The notes below the pieces were generated by a model. It ran no database searches, was not told the DNA's origin, and saw only the letters and a list, made by a program, of their open reading frames with translations. Made by a program: the position numbers and the translations under genes. 64,000 bases of DNA from Rhizobium binae (GTDB taxonomy: Bacteria > Pseudomonadota > Alphaproteobacteria > Rhizobiales > Rhizobiaceae): positions 3,103,001 through 3,167,000 of the forward strand of contig NZ_CP071604.1 of assembly GCF_017357225.1 (NCBI RefSeq), read 5' to 3'. Below, piece after piece: positions 1 through 9,256 of the stretch. Each line of letters opens with the position of its first letter. Position 1 is the stretch's first letter.

Positions 1-216
1 GGTGGCGAAATCGCCCTGCCCAAGCACCGTCTGATAGCCGACGAGGCTGAAAGTCGACGGCGTCGGGATCATCAGCGGCTCGCGGAAGATCGAGGCGCGA
101 TCCTTGAACGAGTTGACGATGGTGAGGAAGACGGGAAACAGCGCGACCAGCGTATAGGCGGAGAGCGCCAGATGCACGAGGCCGGTACGGATGGGAGATG
201 TGCGTGCCTTGGACAT
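1..216 (-). CDS. Carbohydrate ABC transporter permease, MalG type (N-terminal part)
   Basis: The first 72 codons are visible; the rest lies beyond the window edge. The protein starts MSKARTSPIRTGLVHLAL, and residues about 12-35 form a first membrane helix, followed by the NSFKD segment usual after TM1 of MalG-type permeases. Its ATG lies 9 bases after the stop of the partner permease (226-1173), so the two are co-transcribed. It should form the membrane channel with that partner for a sugar importer. An ATPase gene would be expected further left. The family call is firm; the substrate is inferred only from neighbours. Confidence 0.85.
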   Translation of the reverse strand, partial: MSKARTSPIRTGLVHLALSAYTLVALFPVFLTIVNSFKDRASIFREPLMIPTPSTFSLVGYQTVLGQGDFAT

Positions 217-225
217 ACGCGCTCC

Positions 226-1173
226 TCAGAACTGGTAGCGACGCATGCGCCGCTGGATGACGAAGAGATAAAGCGAGACGCCGACGAGGATGATGAGGAA
301 CATCACGGTCGCGATCGTAGCGCCCATCGAGCGGTCGCCGAGCTGAAGCTGAAAACCGAAGAAGGTGCGGTAGAGCAACGTGCCGAGAATATCTGTCGAC
401 ATGTCAGGCCCTGCAAGCGCGCCCTGCACCGTGTAGATGAGGTCGAAGGCATTGAAATTGCCGACGAAAGTCAGGATCGAGATGATGCCGATCGCCGGCA
501 GGATGAGCGGCAGTTTGATCTTCCAGAACTGCGCCCAGCCCGTGATGCCGTCGCATTCGGCCGCCTCGATCACCTCTTCGGGGATGCTCAGAAGCGCGGC
601 GTAGATCAGCATCATCGGAATGCCGATATATTGCCAGTTGGAGATCAGCGACACGGCGATCAGCGCCGAGCCGGGCTTTCCGAGCCAGGGCGCGAACAGG
701 AATTTGAGCCCGATGAGATCGAGCATCCAGGGCGCGACACCCCATATCGGCGACAGGATCAGCTTCCAGATGAAGCCGACGATGACGAAGGAAAGCAGCG
801 TCGGCAGGAATATCGCCGTGCGGTAGAAGGCCACCCCGCGCAGCTTCGGCACCGAAAGCAGGGCCGCCAGCGCAATGCCGATCGGGTTCTGCACGCACAT
901 GTGGATGGCGAAGAAGATCAGGTTGTTGACGAGCGCATTCCAGAAATCATGCGCCCAGCGCGGATCGCCGAACAGCACCTTGAAATTCGCCAGTCCCACG
1001 AAAGCCGGCTGCCCGTCGATCGTATTGTAGAGCGAAAGCCTGAGCGTTTCGATGAGCGGCAGCACCATGACGGCGGAATAGACGATCACCGCGGGCAGCA
1101 TGAAGACGAAGATGTGCCAGCGCACCGGGCGCTTGATCGGGACGATATCGATCGCGTTGTCGGTTTCGCTCAT
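226..1173 (-). CDS. Carbohydrate ABC transporter permease, MalF type
   Basis: This 315-residue inner-membrane protein has about six hydrophobic helices. Its cytoplasmic EAA loop, which docks the ATPase, is visible at about residue 205 as EVIEAAECDGITGWAQFWKIKLP. It pairs with the permease starting at 216. The binding-protein gene lies upstream at 1391-2650, separated by a palindromic repeat. The divergent kinase and GntR gene suggest an N-acetylglucosamine or chito-oligosaccharide importer; that substrate is inference. Confidence 0.9.
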   Translation of the reverse strand: MSETDNAIDIVPIKRPVRWHIFVFMLPAVIVYSAVMVLPLIETLRLSLYNTIDGQPAFVGLANFKVLFGDPRWAHDFWNALVNNLIFFAIHMCVQNPIGIALAALLSVPKLRGVAFYRTAIFLPTLLSFVIVGFIWKLILSPIWGVAPWMLDLIGLKFLFAPWLGKPGSALIAVSLISNWQYIGIPMMLIYAALLSIPEEVIEAAECDGITGWAQFWKIKLPLILPAIGIISILTFVGNFNAFDLIYTVQGALAGPDMSTDILGTLLYRTFFGFQLQLGDRSMGATIATVMFLIILVGVSLYLFVIQRRMRRYQF

Positions 1174-1227
1174 GGCTTTTGCCTGTTCTTGTCGACTGGC
1201 CGCAATCGTGCGGACGCAGATGGAAAA

Positions 1228-1386
1228 CCTTGCGCCTCACCCGAACTCTCTGCCGACGGGGAGAGAGGCAACGCCCTGCAGGGATGTTAAATCGGGCTGG
1301 GAGGTCGCTGCGAGTCTCCTTCTCCCCGCGAGCGGGGAGAAGGTGGCCGGCGGGCCGGATGAGGGGCCGCAAACGCCGCCCCTGAT
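1228..1386. repeat. RIME-like palindromic repeat, copy 1
   Basis: The gap between binding protein and permease holds an imperfect palindrome. A CTTCTCCCCGC arm is followed at once by GCGGGGAGAAGG, with GCCGGATGAGGGG at one edge and CTCACCCGAACTCT at the other. The same words recur at 14309-14560, 39525-39735 and, more weakly, 26440-26560. They match my memory of Rhizobium intergenic mosaic elements. A transcript crossing it would form a strong hairpin. Boundaries are approximate. Confidence 0.7.
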
Positions 1387-1390
1387 CGCA

Positions 1391-2650
1391 TCACTTGGCC
1401 GGCTTGTACCAGCTGTCGAGGCCCTTCTGGAGCTTTTCGGCAGCAACCTGCGGCGTATCGGTGCCGTTGATCACGTTGGCCGATTCAACCCAGGTCTCGT
1501 TTTCGAGGTTCGGCGTGCCACGCGACAGGATCTGATAGGTCGAGCGCACAGTCGACTTGTACGGGCCGCGCCAGGAAACGAATTCCTGAGCGAGCGGATC
1601 GGACATCTTCACGGGGTTGGAGTTCAGGCTGAAGAAGCCCGGCAGTGAATTTGCGTAGATATCGGCGAACTCAGGCGAAGCGACCCAGCTGAGGAATTTC
1701 TTGGCTTCCTCGGCATGCGTGCTCTTCGCGTTCAAGGCGACGCCGATATCGGGATGGTCGGAGATGTAGCCCTGGTCACCGGCCTTCGGAACCGGCGGCG
1801 GGAAGGCGCCCATCTTGAACTGGGCCTGCGTATTGAAGAGCGCAATTTCCCAGGAACCGGCCGGATAGATCGCGGCGCGGCCGAGCGTGAAGAGGTTCTG
1901 GCTGTCCGAATAGGTCTGGGCTTCGAAACCGTCACCGAGATAAGGCTTCCACTTGGCAAGCTCCTCAAACGGTTTGACCCATTCCGGATCGGTCAGCTTC
2001 TGCTTGCCCGCGATCAGGGCTTCGCGGCCGTCTTCGCCCTTCCAGTAGTTCGGGCCGATGTTCTGGTAGCCCATGGTGGCGGCTTCCCAGAGGTCCTTCG
2101 TGCCCATGGCGAGCGGGATGTATGTACCGTCGGCCTTGATCTTGTCGAGTGCTGCGTAGAACTCGTCCTGCGTCTTCGGCACGGAGATGCCGAGCTTGTC
2201 GAAGGCATCCTTGTTGTAGATGAAGCCGTGGATGACCGAAGCCATCGGCACGCAGAAGGTCGACTTGCCGTCGTCGGTCGTCCAAGCGGCCTTGGCGACC
2301 GGCGAGAAATTCTCCATGCCAGGCAGGCTGGTGAGGTCGACGAGTTGCTTCTTGTTGAAAAGTTCGAGCGAGGCGTCGAACGGACGGCAGGTGATGATGT
2401 CGCCTGCCGAGCCGGCATCGAGCTTGGCGTTCAGCGAGGCGTTGTATTCGGTCGGCGCGGTCGGCGAGAAGACGATCTTGATGCCCGGGTTCTTCGCTTC
2501 GAAGGCCGGGATAATCTTCTCCTGCCAGATCTGCAGGTCGTCGTTACGCCAGCTTTCGACCGTCAGCGTAACGTCGGCGGCATGCACGAGACCTGCTGAC
2601 GTCAGCAGGCTTGAGGCAAGCAGCAAGGTTTTCAGAGCAGTGTTTTTCAT
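1391..2650 (-). CDS. Carbohydrate ABC transporter substrate-binding protein
   Basis: This is a periplasmic binding protein of 419 residues of the MalE/UgpB type. A Sec signal peptide (MKNTALKTLLLASSLLTSAG, cleaved near AHA-ADV) precedes the mature start DVTLTVESWRNDDLQIWQ. I chose the ATG at 2650 because CAGGAGAGGG lies just upstream; an in-frame start at 2725 would bury the signal peptide. It is the first gene of the operon with the permeases at 226-1173 and 1-216. The ligand is not readable from sequence. The divergent GlcNAc-kinase-like gene makes an amino sugar or chito-oligosaccharide the best guess. Confidence 0.9.
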   Translation of the reverse strand: MKNTALKTLLLASSLLTSAGLVHAADVTLTVESWRNDDLQIWQEKIIPAFEAKNPGIKIVFSPTAPTEYNASLNAKLDAGSAGDIITCRPFDASLELFNKKQLVDLTSLPGMENFSPVAKAAWTTDDGKSTFCVPMASVIHGFIYNKDAFDKLGISVPKTQDEFYAALDKIKADGTYIPLAMGTKDLWEAATMGYQNIGPNYWKGEDGREALIAGKQKLTDPEWVKPFEELAKWKPYLGDGFEAQTYSDSQNLFTLGRAAIYPAGSWEIALFNTQAQFKMGAFPPPVPKAGDQGYISDHPDIGVALNAKSTHAEEAKKFLSWVASPEFADIYANSLPGFFSLNSNPVKMSDPLAQEFVSWRGPYKSTVRSTYQILSRGTPNLENETWVESANVINGTDTPQVAAEKLQKGLDSWYKPAK

Positions 2651-2995
2651 TTCCCTCTCCTGTGTTTTGAGCGCCGCAAGGCGCTTTTCGATCTGAACAA
2701 GCAGTTGGTGTGTTTGAGGAAACACCCAACGCCTCTTGGAGGGCCGCCATCAACTGCCGGCCCCGAAAGCTCGACGGACGCAAAGGCGGATCGCCTGCGG
2801 CCGGACTGTGCGCTGCCCCATGACCTGCATCGGGCGCGGCAAAATCGATCGGGAAAAGCCGATGGATGCCGAACTTCGCCACCGGCCTGACAGGCGGCGG
2901 GTCGTTCTCTCGATCATCCTCGAAGCGGATCCGGCTTGGCTTTGCTGCCGATTTTCGCGGGCTTCGATGTGCTGTTCCCTTTTGCCGAATTAAGT

Positions 2996-3009
2996 CCAAA
3001 AAAATACCA
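2996..3009 (-). promoter_or_regulatory. Operator candidate, left copy of an inverted 14-mer
   Basis: Read on the minus strand this is TGGTATTTTTTTGG, identical to the plus-strand word at 3122-3135. Further TGGAC words flank it on the same strand. TGGT half-sites are typical of HutC-type GntR repressors of amino-sugar genes, and such a regulator is encoded at 4059-4823. Its role as an operator is inference. Confidence 0.6.
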
Positions 3010-3121
3010 ATTGTCCAGTCGATTTTAACTTTTCGGGCTCTAAAAATTCAATAAAAAATTTTATCAAATAAAATCAATTAGATAAAAAGGCGAATTTTCT
3101 CCACCATTCCCACTTGGTAAA

Positions 3122-3135
3122 TGGTATTTTTTTGG
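3122..3135 (+). promoter_or_regulatory. Operator candidate, right copy of an inverted 14-mer
   Basis: The word TGGTATTTTTTTGG is an exact inverted copy of 2996-3009, 113 bases apart. It sits in a row of three TGGTA words (3115, 3122, 3133), the last two spaced 11 bp, about one helical turn. It lies 43 bases before the kinase start, where a repressor or activator would act. The likely binder is the GntR protein at 4059-4823. Confidence 0.6.
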
Positions 3136-3177
3136 TATTGTAGTAAAAACATAGGGAACGGCGTATTCGGAGGCCCG

Positions 3178-4062
3178 ATGACGGAGCTTGCAATCGGCAT
3201 AGACGGCGGCGGAACGAGCTGCCGCGCCGCGGTCGCAGACAGAAACGGAAAGATCATTGGACGCGGCAAAGCGGGCCCGGCCAATATCCTGTCCGACCTG
3301 GAAAACTCTCTTCTCAACATCGTCGAATCTGCCCAAGAGGCGCTGCGAGATGCCGGGCTTGCCGCTGAAGCAATCTCCTCTGTCGCTGCTGTCGTCGGCG
3401 TCGCCGGCGCCAATGTCACCGATTACGGCGAGCGAATCGAAAAGGCCCTGCCCTTTGCCGAAGGCCGGGTCGTCACCGATGCGCTGATCGCCCTGCAGGG
3501 TGCGCTCGGCGACGACGACGGCATCGTCGGCGCCTTCGGCACCGGCTCGGTCTATAATGCCCGCAGGAATGGCCGGCTGAAAGGCATTGGCGGCTGGGGC
3601 TTCGTCGTCGGCGACCAGGCAAGCGGCGCCCGCCTCGGCCGCGACCTCATGGAAAGATCACTGCTCGCCCATGACGGCGTGCGCCCGGCTTCTGCAATCA
3701 CCGAAGCGCTGATGACAGAATACGGCAACGACCCTGAACGCATCGCCGAATTCGCGCATTCGGCAAGGCCCACGGATTTTGCTCGCTATGCGCCCGTTGT
3801 CTTCGAACATGCGGCCAGGGGCGATGCCGTCGCGGTCGGCATCGTCACCGATGCGGCAACGGCGATCGGCGAAAGCCTGGACGCATTGCTTTGGCCCGAA
3901 TGCCCGTCGATCTGTCTGCTCGGCGGCCTGGCCGGAGCCTATGAGCCGTGGCTTTCCGAACACTACAGATCGCGGCTTGCCAGCCCCAAGGGCGATGCCC
4001 TGCAGGGTGCGGTAGAACTTGCCGTCAAGCTTTTGAACGATCGGCTGAGAGGTGCGGCGTGA
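3178..4062 (+). CDS. N-acetylglucosamine kinase-like protein, BadF/BadG/BcrA/BcrD ATPase family
   Basis: This 294-residue cytoplasmic sugar kinase has the ASKHA fold. The phosphate-1 loop IGIDGGGTSCRAAVAD is at residues 6-21. The ATP loop GAFGTGSVYNAR lies near 117, followed by GIGGWGFVVGDQASGARLG, the GGWG..GD..SG signature of GlcNAc kinases. I chose the ATG at 3178 because GGAGG precedes it; an upstream in-frame ATG at 3121 falls inside the operator. Its stop overlaps the regulator start as GTGA. It should phosphorylate an imported amino sugar, but the exact sugar is inference. Confidence 0.85.
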   Translation: MTELAIGIDGGGTSCRAAVADRNGKIIGRGKAGPANILSDLENSLLNIVESAQEALRDAGLAAEAISSVAAVVGVAGANVTDYGERIEKALPFAEGRVVTDALIALQGALGDDDGIVGAFGTGSVYNARRNGRLKGIGGWGFVVGDQASGARLGRDLMERSLLAHDGVRPASAITEALMTEYGNDPERIAEFAHSARPTDFARYAPVVFEHAARGDAVAVGIVTDAATAIGESLDALLWPECPSICLLGGLAGAYEPWLSEHYRSRLASPKGDALQGAVELAVKLLNDRLRGAA

Positions 4063-4823
4063 CCGACGATCTCGCTAGTCTTCTTTCCCTGCAGCGGCTG
4101 CAGGCCGCCGGCACCGGCCCGCTCTATGTCAAGCTGCGCCGCACGCTCGAAGAGGCCGTGCGCACCGGCACGCTCGGTCACGGCGATGCGCTGCCGCCGG
4201 AACGCGACATCGCCGAATTCGCCGCTGTCAGCCGCGTTACCGTGCGCAAGGCGATCGACGAACTCGTCGCCGACGGCCTCTTGGTGCGCCGCCACGGCTC
4301 CGGCACCTTTGTCGCCAAACCGGTGTCCAAAGTTGAGCAGCGCCTGTCGCAGCTCACCTCCTTCACCGAGGACATGGCGCGCCGCGGCATGTCTTCCCGC
4401 TCCGAATGGCTGCACAAAGGCGTACACACACCCTCGCCCGACGAGATGATGATCCTCGGCCTCGGCACCGACGTGAAGGTTTCGCGCCTCTCCCGCCTGC
4501 GCATTGCTGACGATCAGCCGCTGGCGATCGAGAATGCCAGTGTGTCCGGTGAATTTCTGCCCGATCCGTCAGTCGTCACCAATTCGCTCTACGCCGAACT
4601 CGAACGCCTTCAGGTCCGCCCGGTGCGCGCCGTGCAGCGCATTTCCGCAACCAATATGAAGGAAGCCGACGCCCAGCTTCTCGGTGTCCCCGTCGGTGCC
4701 GCCGGCCTCTCGATCGAGCGCATCTCCTATCTCGGCTCCGGCCGCGCCGTGGAATTCACCCGCTCGCTCTATCGCGGCGACGCCTATGACTTCGTCGCCG
4801 AGCTGACGATCGGGGTGACGTGA
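4059..4823 (+). CDS. GntR-family transcriptional regulator, HutC subfamily (UTRA domain)
   Basis: This 254-residue protein has an N-terminal winged helix (LPPERDIAEFAAVSRVTVRKAIDEL, about residues 45-75, then HGSGTFV). A C-terminal UTRA effector domain runs from about 95 to 250. The GTG start overlaps the kinase stop by 4 bases, which rules out the longer frame opening inside the kinase gene. UTRA regulators near amino-sugar genes (NagR, NagQ, DasR) bind phosphorylated amino sugars, which fits a kinase-regulator operon facing an importer. The target is probably the paired TGGTA words at 2996-3138. Confidence 0.9.
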   Translation: MTDDLASLLSLQRLQAAGTGPLYVKLRRTLEEAVRTGTLGHGDALPPERDIAEFAAVSRVTVRKAIDELVADGLLVRRHGSGTFVAKPVSKVEQRLSQLTSFTEDMARRGMSSRSEWLHKGVHTPSPDEMMILGLGTDVKVSRLSRLRIADDQPLAIENASVSGEFLPDPSVVTNSLYAELERLQVRPVRAVQRISATNMKEADAQLLGVPVGAAGLSIERISYLGSGRAVEFTRSLYRGDAYDFVAELTIGVT

Positions 4824-4826
4824 GCC

Positions 4827-5228
4827 CTACCGGACGCGGGCGATCCAAAGTTGGTTTCCGGCGAGTTCGTCGAAGATCGCATCGGCGGAGATAATCGGTA
4901 TCCCATTCTGCATGGCGGTCGCGGCAAGAAGCCGGTCGAACGAATCGCGGTGCGTCCGGTCCATTATGGCTGCAGCCAGAAGATGTCCGGTGTCAGGCCC
5001 GCGGCAATGCCACCCTGCTCCTGCAGCAGATCCGGCAGCCGGCCGATGATAGGTTGCATCTTTGGCCATCTGCCGAGACTAACCTTCTGCCCGATTTCAA
5101 ACAGAGATATCGGAGCTGACGAGAATAGTCTCGGCCTTTTCGATCAGAGCGACCGCCATGGCCGAGAGCCGCTCGTCGCCGGTCAGCAACCATGCCCAGG
5201 CCTGGGTGTCGAGCAGAAGCGAATTCAC
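4827..5228 (-). pseudogene. PIN-domain (VapC-like) toxin, broken by two frameshifts
   Basis: Three reading frames together spell a PIN ribonuclease. Frame 1 from the GTG at 5228 gives VNSLLLDTQAWAWLLTGDE and runs to a stop at 5097-5099. Frame 2 continues as EIGQKVSLGRWPKMQPI to DIFWL, with a stop at 4964-4966. Frame 3 resumes with MDRTHRDSFDRLLAATAM and ends at 4827. DTQAW, E..Q and HRDSFDR..A are the usual PIN acidic-pocket motifs. The GTG overlaps the stop of a short upstream frame ending ESREVREGIE, as in toxin-antitoxin operons, so that frame may be an antitoxin tail. Base errors could mimic this, but two are needed. Confidence 0.75.
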
Positions 5229-5314
5229 TCGATCCCCTCCCTCACTTCCCGGCTTTCATTCATTGAATCAGTTCCTCAGTGCGCCGGCTTAAGCTACTGC
5301 CAACACTCGCCAAA

Positions 5315-8300
5315 TCATGCGGCGTCCTCGATCTCCTCGTCCGCCTTGCGCGGCACGTAGTTGAGCACCGGTCCGAGCCATCGCTCGACTTCGGAAATCT
5401 CCATGCCCTTGCGCTTGGCATAGTCTTCCACCTGATCGCGCTCCACCTTGGCGACACCGAAATAATAGGAGTCAGGGTGGCCGATATAGAGGCCGGATAC
5501 GGACGAACCTGGCCACATCGCATAGCTTTCCGTCAGCTTCACGCCTGCGGCATGTTCCGCGTCGAGGAGCTTGAAGAGCGTCTTCTTCTCGGTGTGGTCT
5601 GGCTGAGCGGGATAGCCGGGCGCCGGGCGGATGCCGGCATAGGCTTCGCCGATGAGATCCTCGTTGCTGAGCTGCTCATCCCTCGCATAACCCCAATATT
5701 CGCGCCGCACCTGCTCGTGCATGCGCTCGGCGAAGGCTTCGGCAAAGCGGTCGGCCAGCGCCTTGACGAGGATCGAGGAATAATCGTCGTTCGCCCGCTC
5801 GAAGCGTTCGGCAATGGCGACCTCCTCGATGCCGGCCGTGACCACGAAGCCGCCGACATAATCCTGCACGCCGCTTTTGACAGGCGCGACGAAATCCGAG
5901 AGCGCCACGTTCGCCCGCCCGTCCCGCTTCGAAAGCTGCTGGCGCAGCGTGTAGAAGGTGGCAAGTTCCTCGCTGCGGCTCTCGTCAGTAAACAGGCGGA
6001 TATCGTCGCCGACGGCACCGGCCGGCCAGAAGCCGATGACGGCGCGCGGACGGAACCACTTTTCGTCGACGATCTTCTTCAGCATCGCCTGCGCGTCGGC
6101 CCACAGCGCCCGCGCCGCCTCGCCTTGCTTCTCGTCCTCGAGAATGGCGGGGTAGCGGCCGCGCAGCTCCCAGGTCTGGAAGAACGGCGTCCAGTCGATG
6201 TATTTCGCAAGCTCGGCCAGATCGTAATCCTCGAACACCCGCGTGCCGAAGAATTGCGGCTTGGTCGGCTGGTAGGCCGCCCAGTCGACCTTGTGGGCGT
6301 TCTCGCGTGCCCGCGGCAACGGCAGGCGCACCTTCTCGGCTTCGCTGCGCGCATGAGCAGCCGCCACCTTGGCATATTCGGCTCTTATGTCGTCGACATA
6401 GCCCTGGCGCGTTTCCGGCGACAGCAGCGCCGAGACGACGCCGACGGCGCGGCTCGCGTCGGTAACGTAGATCGCCTGGCCCTTGCTGTAGCCGGGATGA
6501 ATCTTCACCGCCGTATGCACCCGGCTGGTCGTCGCCCCGCCGATCAGCAGCGGGATTTCGAAGCCCTGCCGTTCCATTTCGGCCGCGACATGCACCATCT
6601 CGTCGAGCGACGGCGTGATCAGGCCGGAAAGGCCGATGATGTCGACCTTTTCGGCGATCGCCGTTTCGAGGATCTTCGTCGCCGGCACCATGACGCCAAG
6701 GTCGACGATCTCGTAATTGTTGCAGGCGAGCACGACGCCGACGATGTTCTTGCCGATATCGTGCACGTCGCCCTTAACTGTCGCCATGAGGATCTTGCCG
6801 GCCGACTGGCGATCGTCGCCTCCGGTGAGGCGCTTTTCCTCTTCCATGTAGGGCAGCAGCACGGCGACCGCTTGCTTCATGACGCGCGCCGACTTGACCA
6901 CCTGCGGCAGGAACATCTTGCCCGAACCGAACAGGTCGCCGACGACGTTCATGCCGGCCATCAGCGGCCCTTCGATGACATGCAGCGGCCGGGCGGCCTG
7001 CTGGCGCGCCTCCTCGGTATCGGCTTCGATAAATTCGGTGATGCCGTTGACCAGTGCGTGCTCGAGGCGCTTTTCGACACTCCATTCACGCCAGGAAAGG
7101 TCCTGGACCCGGCCTTCCCTTGCGCCGGCGCCACGGAAGCGCTCGGCCACTTCCAGCAGCCGCTCGGTGCCGTCGGGACGGCGGTTTAGCACCACGTCCT
7201 CGCAGGCCTCGCGCAATTCGGGGTCAATGTTGTCGTAGACGGCAAGCTGACCGGCATTGACGATGCCCATGTCCATGCCCGCCTGGATGGCGTGGTAGAG
7301 GAACACGGCATGCATAGCCTCGCGCACCGGCTCGTTGCCGCGGAACGAGAAGGACAGGTTCGAGACGCCGCCGGAAATATGGACGAGCGGCATGCGCTCG
7401 CGGATCGTCCGCGTCGCCTCGATGAAATCGACGCCGTAATTATTGTGCTCTTCGATGCCGGTCGCGACCGCGAAGATGTTCGGGTCGAAGATGATATCCT
7501 CCGGTGGGAAACCGATCTTTTCGGTCAGAAGCTTATAGGCGCGGGTGCAGATTTCCACCTTGCGCTCGTAATTGTCGGCCTGCCCCGTCTCGTCGAAGGC
7601 CATGACGACGACGGCGGCACCGTAATTGCGCAGGAGCCGCGCCTGGGCGAGGAAATTCTCCTCCCCTTCCTTCAGCGAGATCGAGTTGACGATCGGCTTG
7701 CCCTGGACGCGCTTCAGGCCGGATTCGATGATCGAGAATTTCGAACTGTCGATCATGACGGGCACGCGGGCGATGTCGGGCTCGGCAGCGATCAGATTAA
7801 GAAACTCGACCATCGCCTTTTCGGAATCGATCAGGCCCTCGTCCATGTTGATGTCGATCACCTGCGCGCCGTTCTCGACCTGGTCGCGCGCCACATCGAG
7901 TGCAGCCGTGTAATCGGCATTGGTGATCAGCTTGCGGAACTTCGCCGAGCCGGTGACGTTGGTGCGCTCGCCGACATTGACGAAGGGAATGTCCTTGGTC
8001 AGCTCGAAGGGTTCGAGGCCGGACAGCGACATGAAGGGGCGATGCTCGGGAATCGGACGCGGCTTGTACTTGGCGACGGTCTCGGCAATCGCCCGGATGT
8101 GCTCCGGCGTCGAGCCGCAGCAGCCGCCGACGATGTTGACCAGGCCTTCGCGGGCGAAGCTGTCGATCTGCGCCGCCATCAGCTCCGGCGTTTCGTCATA
8201 CTGGCCGAACTCGTTCGGCAGGCCGGCATTCGGATAGGCGCAGATGAAGGTGTCGGCGACACCGGAAAGCTCCTGCAGATGCGGGCGCATCGCATTGGCG

Positions 8301-9088
8301 CCGAGCGCGCAATTCAGCCCGATCGTGAAGGGATTGGCGTGGCGCACCGAATTCCAGAAGGCCGACGGCGTCTGGCCGGACAGCGTGCGGCCGGAAAGGT
8401 CGGTGATGGTGCCAGAGATCATCACAGGCAGGCGCACGCCCTTGGCCTCGAAGCGCTCCTCACAGGCGAAGATCGCCGCCTTGGCGTTCAGCGTGTCGAA
8501 GATCGTCTCGATCAAGATGATGTCGGCGCCGCCGTCGATCAGACCGTCGATCTGCTCGCCATAGGCGGAGCGCAGATCGTCGAAGGTGACGGCACGGAAA
8601 CCGGGATTGTTGACGTCGGGCGAAATCGATGCGGTGCGGTTGGTCGGGCCGATGGCGCCGGCGACGAAGCGGCGGCGGCCGTCCTCGCGCTCGGCCCGCA
8701 GAGCCGCGCGGCGGACGATCTCGGCACCTTCCTTGTTCAGGTCGTAGACGGCATTTTCCATCTCGTAATCGGCCTGCGCGATGCGGGTCGAGGAGAAGGT
8801 GTTGGTCTCGAGAATATCGGCGCCGGCCTTGGCGTATTTGTAGTGGATCTCTTCGATCGCATCCGGCTGGGTCAGGATCAGAAGGTCGTTATTGCCTTTC
8901 TGGTGGCAGGCGCAGCCGATGAAGCGGGTGCCGCGGAACTGGTCTTCGTCATAGCCGAGCCCCTGGATCTGCGTGCCCATGGCGCCGTCGAGGACGAGGA
9001 TGCGCTCACTGGCGGCTTTGCGCAGCGCTGCGAAAACTTCATTGCCGTCACGCTTGCCCGTTTCCGGACCAAAGAGGTTGTCAAACAC
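5315..9088 (-). CDS. metH: Cobalamin-dependent methionine synthase
   Basis: This 1257-residue cytoplasmic enzyme moves a methyl group from 5-methyl-tetrahydrofolate to homocysteine through cobalamin. Domains in order: homocysteine binding with zinc cysteines in NCALGA (about 259) and GGCCGS (about 321); pterin binding (about 350-620); B12 binding with the cobalt-ligand motif [10 protein letters not shown] (about 775); and the SAM-dependent reactivation domain (about 900-1230). I chose the GTG at 9088 because AAGGAG lies 8 bases upstream; an in-frame ATG at 9130 lies in the palindrome at 9129-9148, so that palindrome is upstream control DNA. The gene stands alone here, with metF and the regulator elsewhere. 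Confidence 0.97.
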   Translation of the reverse strand: MFDNLFGPETGKRDGNEVFAALRKAASERILVLDGAMGTQIQGLGYDEDQFRGTRFIGCACHQKGNNDLLILTQPDAIEEIHYKYAKAGADILETNTFSSTRIAQADYEMENAVYDLNKEGAEIVRRAALRAEREDGRRRFVAGAIGPTNRTASISPDVNNPGFRAVTFDDLRSAYGEQIDGLIDGGADIILIETIFDTLNAKAAIFACEERFEAKGVRLPVMISGTITDLSGRTLSGQTPSAFWNSVRHANPFTIGLNCALGANAMRPHLQELSGVADTFICAYPNAGLPNEFGQYDETPELMAAQIDSFAREGLVNIVGGCCGSTPEHIRAIAETVAKYKPRPIPEHRPFMSLSGLEPFELTKDIPFVNVGERTNVTGSAKFRKLITNADYTAALDVARDQVENGAQVIDINMDEGLIDSEKAMVEFLNLIAAEPDIARVPVMIDSSKFSIIESGLKRVQGKPIVNSISLKEGEENFLAQARLLRNYGAAVVVMAFDETGQADNYERKVEICTRAYKLLTEKIGFPPEDIIFDPNIFAVATGIEEHNNYGVDFIEATRTIRERMPLVHISGGVSNLSFSFRGNEPVREAMHAVFLYHAIQAGMDMGIVNAGQLAVYDNIDPELREACEDVVLNRRPDGTERLLEVAERFRGAGAREGRVQDLSWREWSVEKRLEHALVNGITEFIEADTEEARQQAARPLHVIEGPLMAGMNVVGDLFGSGKMFLPQVVKSARVMKQAVAVLLPYMEEEKRLTGGDDRQSAGKILMATVKGDVHDIGKNIVGVVLACNNYEIVDLGVMVPATKILETAIAEKVDIIGLSGLITPSLDEMVHVAAEMERQGFEIPLLIGGATTSRVHTAVKIHPGYSKGQAIYVTDASRAVGVVSALLSPETRQGYVDDIRAEYAKVAAAHARSEAEKVRLPLPRARENAHKVDWAAYQPTKPQFFGTRVFEDYDLAELAKYIDWTPFFQTWELRGRYPAILEDEKQGEAARALWADAQAMLKKIVDEKWFRPRAVIGFWPAGAVGDDIRLFTDESRSEELATFYTLRQQLSKRDGRANVALSDFVAPVKSGVQDYVGGFVVTAGIEEVAIAERFERANDDYSSILVKALADRFAEAFAERMHEQVRREYWGYARDEQLSNEDLIGEAYAGIRPAPGYPAQPDHTEKKTLFKLLDAEHAAGVKLTESYAMWPGSSVSGLYIGHPDSYYFGVAKVERDQVEDYAKRKGMEISEVERWLGPVLNYVPRKADEEIEDAA

Positions 9089-9128
9089 GGGAGGCTCCTT
9101 GACGTCGTAAGACCAGATTGTCCAAATC

Positions 9129-9148
9129 ACATAAAGATATCTTTATGT
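9129..9148. promoter_or_regulatory. 20-bp perfect palindrome upstream of metH, SahR-type operator
   Basis: ACATAAAGATATCTTTATGT reads the same on both strands. It lies 41 bases upstream of the metH GTG. As I recall, the ArsR-family regulator SahR, which senses S-adenosylhomocysteine and controls methionine-cycle genes in many proteobacteria, binds an ATAAAGATATCTTTAT-type site. The core here matches that. The regulator itself is not in the window. Confidence 0.8.
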
Positions 9149-9256
9149 CAATATATGCCTATCGATTTCGTGGTTTGCAAGCCTCGCCAGATGACAGGCT
9201 TGAACGGCCTCTATATAGGCAATTGATACGCATTGCCCACCGATCGGAGGAGTATC

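Larger units (their letters stand above)
2651..3177. other. Divergent intergenic region, transporter operon / kinase-regulator operon
   Basis: No coding sequence is supported in these 527 bases. On the kinase side (about 2990-3150) the DNA is AT-rich and carries the operator candidates listed separately. Nearer the transporter, around 2704-2730, an imperfect hairpin GTTGGTGTGTTT / AAACACCCAAC would fall in the 5' leader of the binding-protein mRNA. Confidence 0.6.

Noticed and set aside
2544..2999. Leftward 151-residue frame upstream of the sugar-binding protein
   Set aside because: It overlaps the signal peptide region in another frame, has no ribosome site and shows no family resemblance.
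5279..9226. Long rightward frames (about 640 residues each) opposite metH
   Set aside because: They are antisense shadows of a GC-rich gene: low-complexity composition (many D, R, H), no motifs, and metH fits its family over the full length.
9089..9256. SAM or SAH riboswitch before metH
   Set aside because: The leader is only 41 bases up to the palindrome and no pseudoknot-type elements are visible; a protein operator explains the region.
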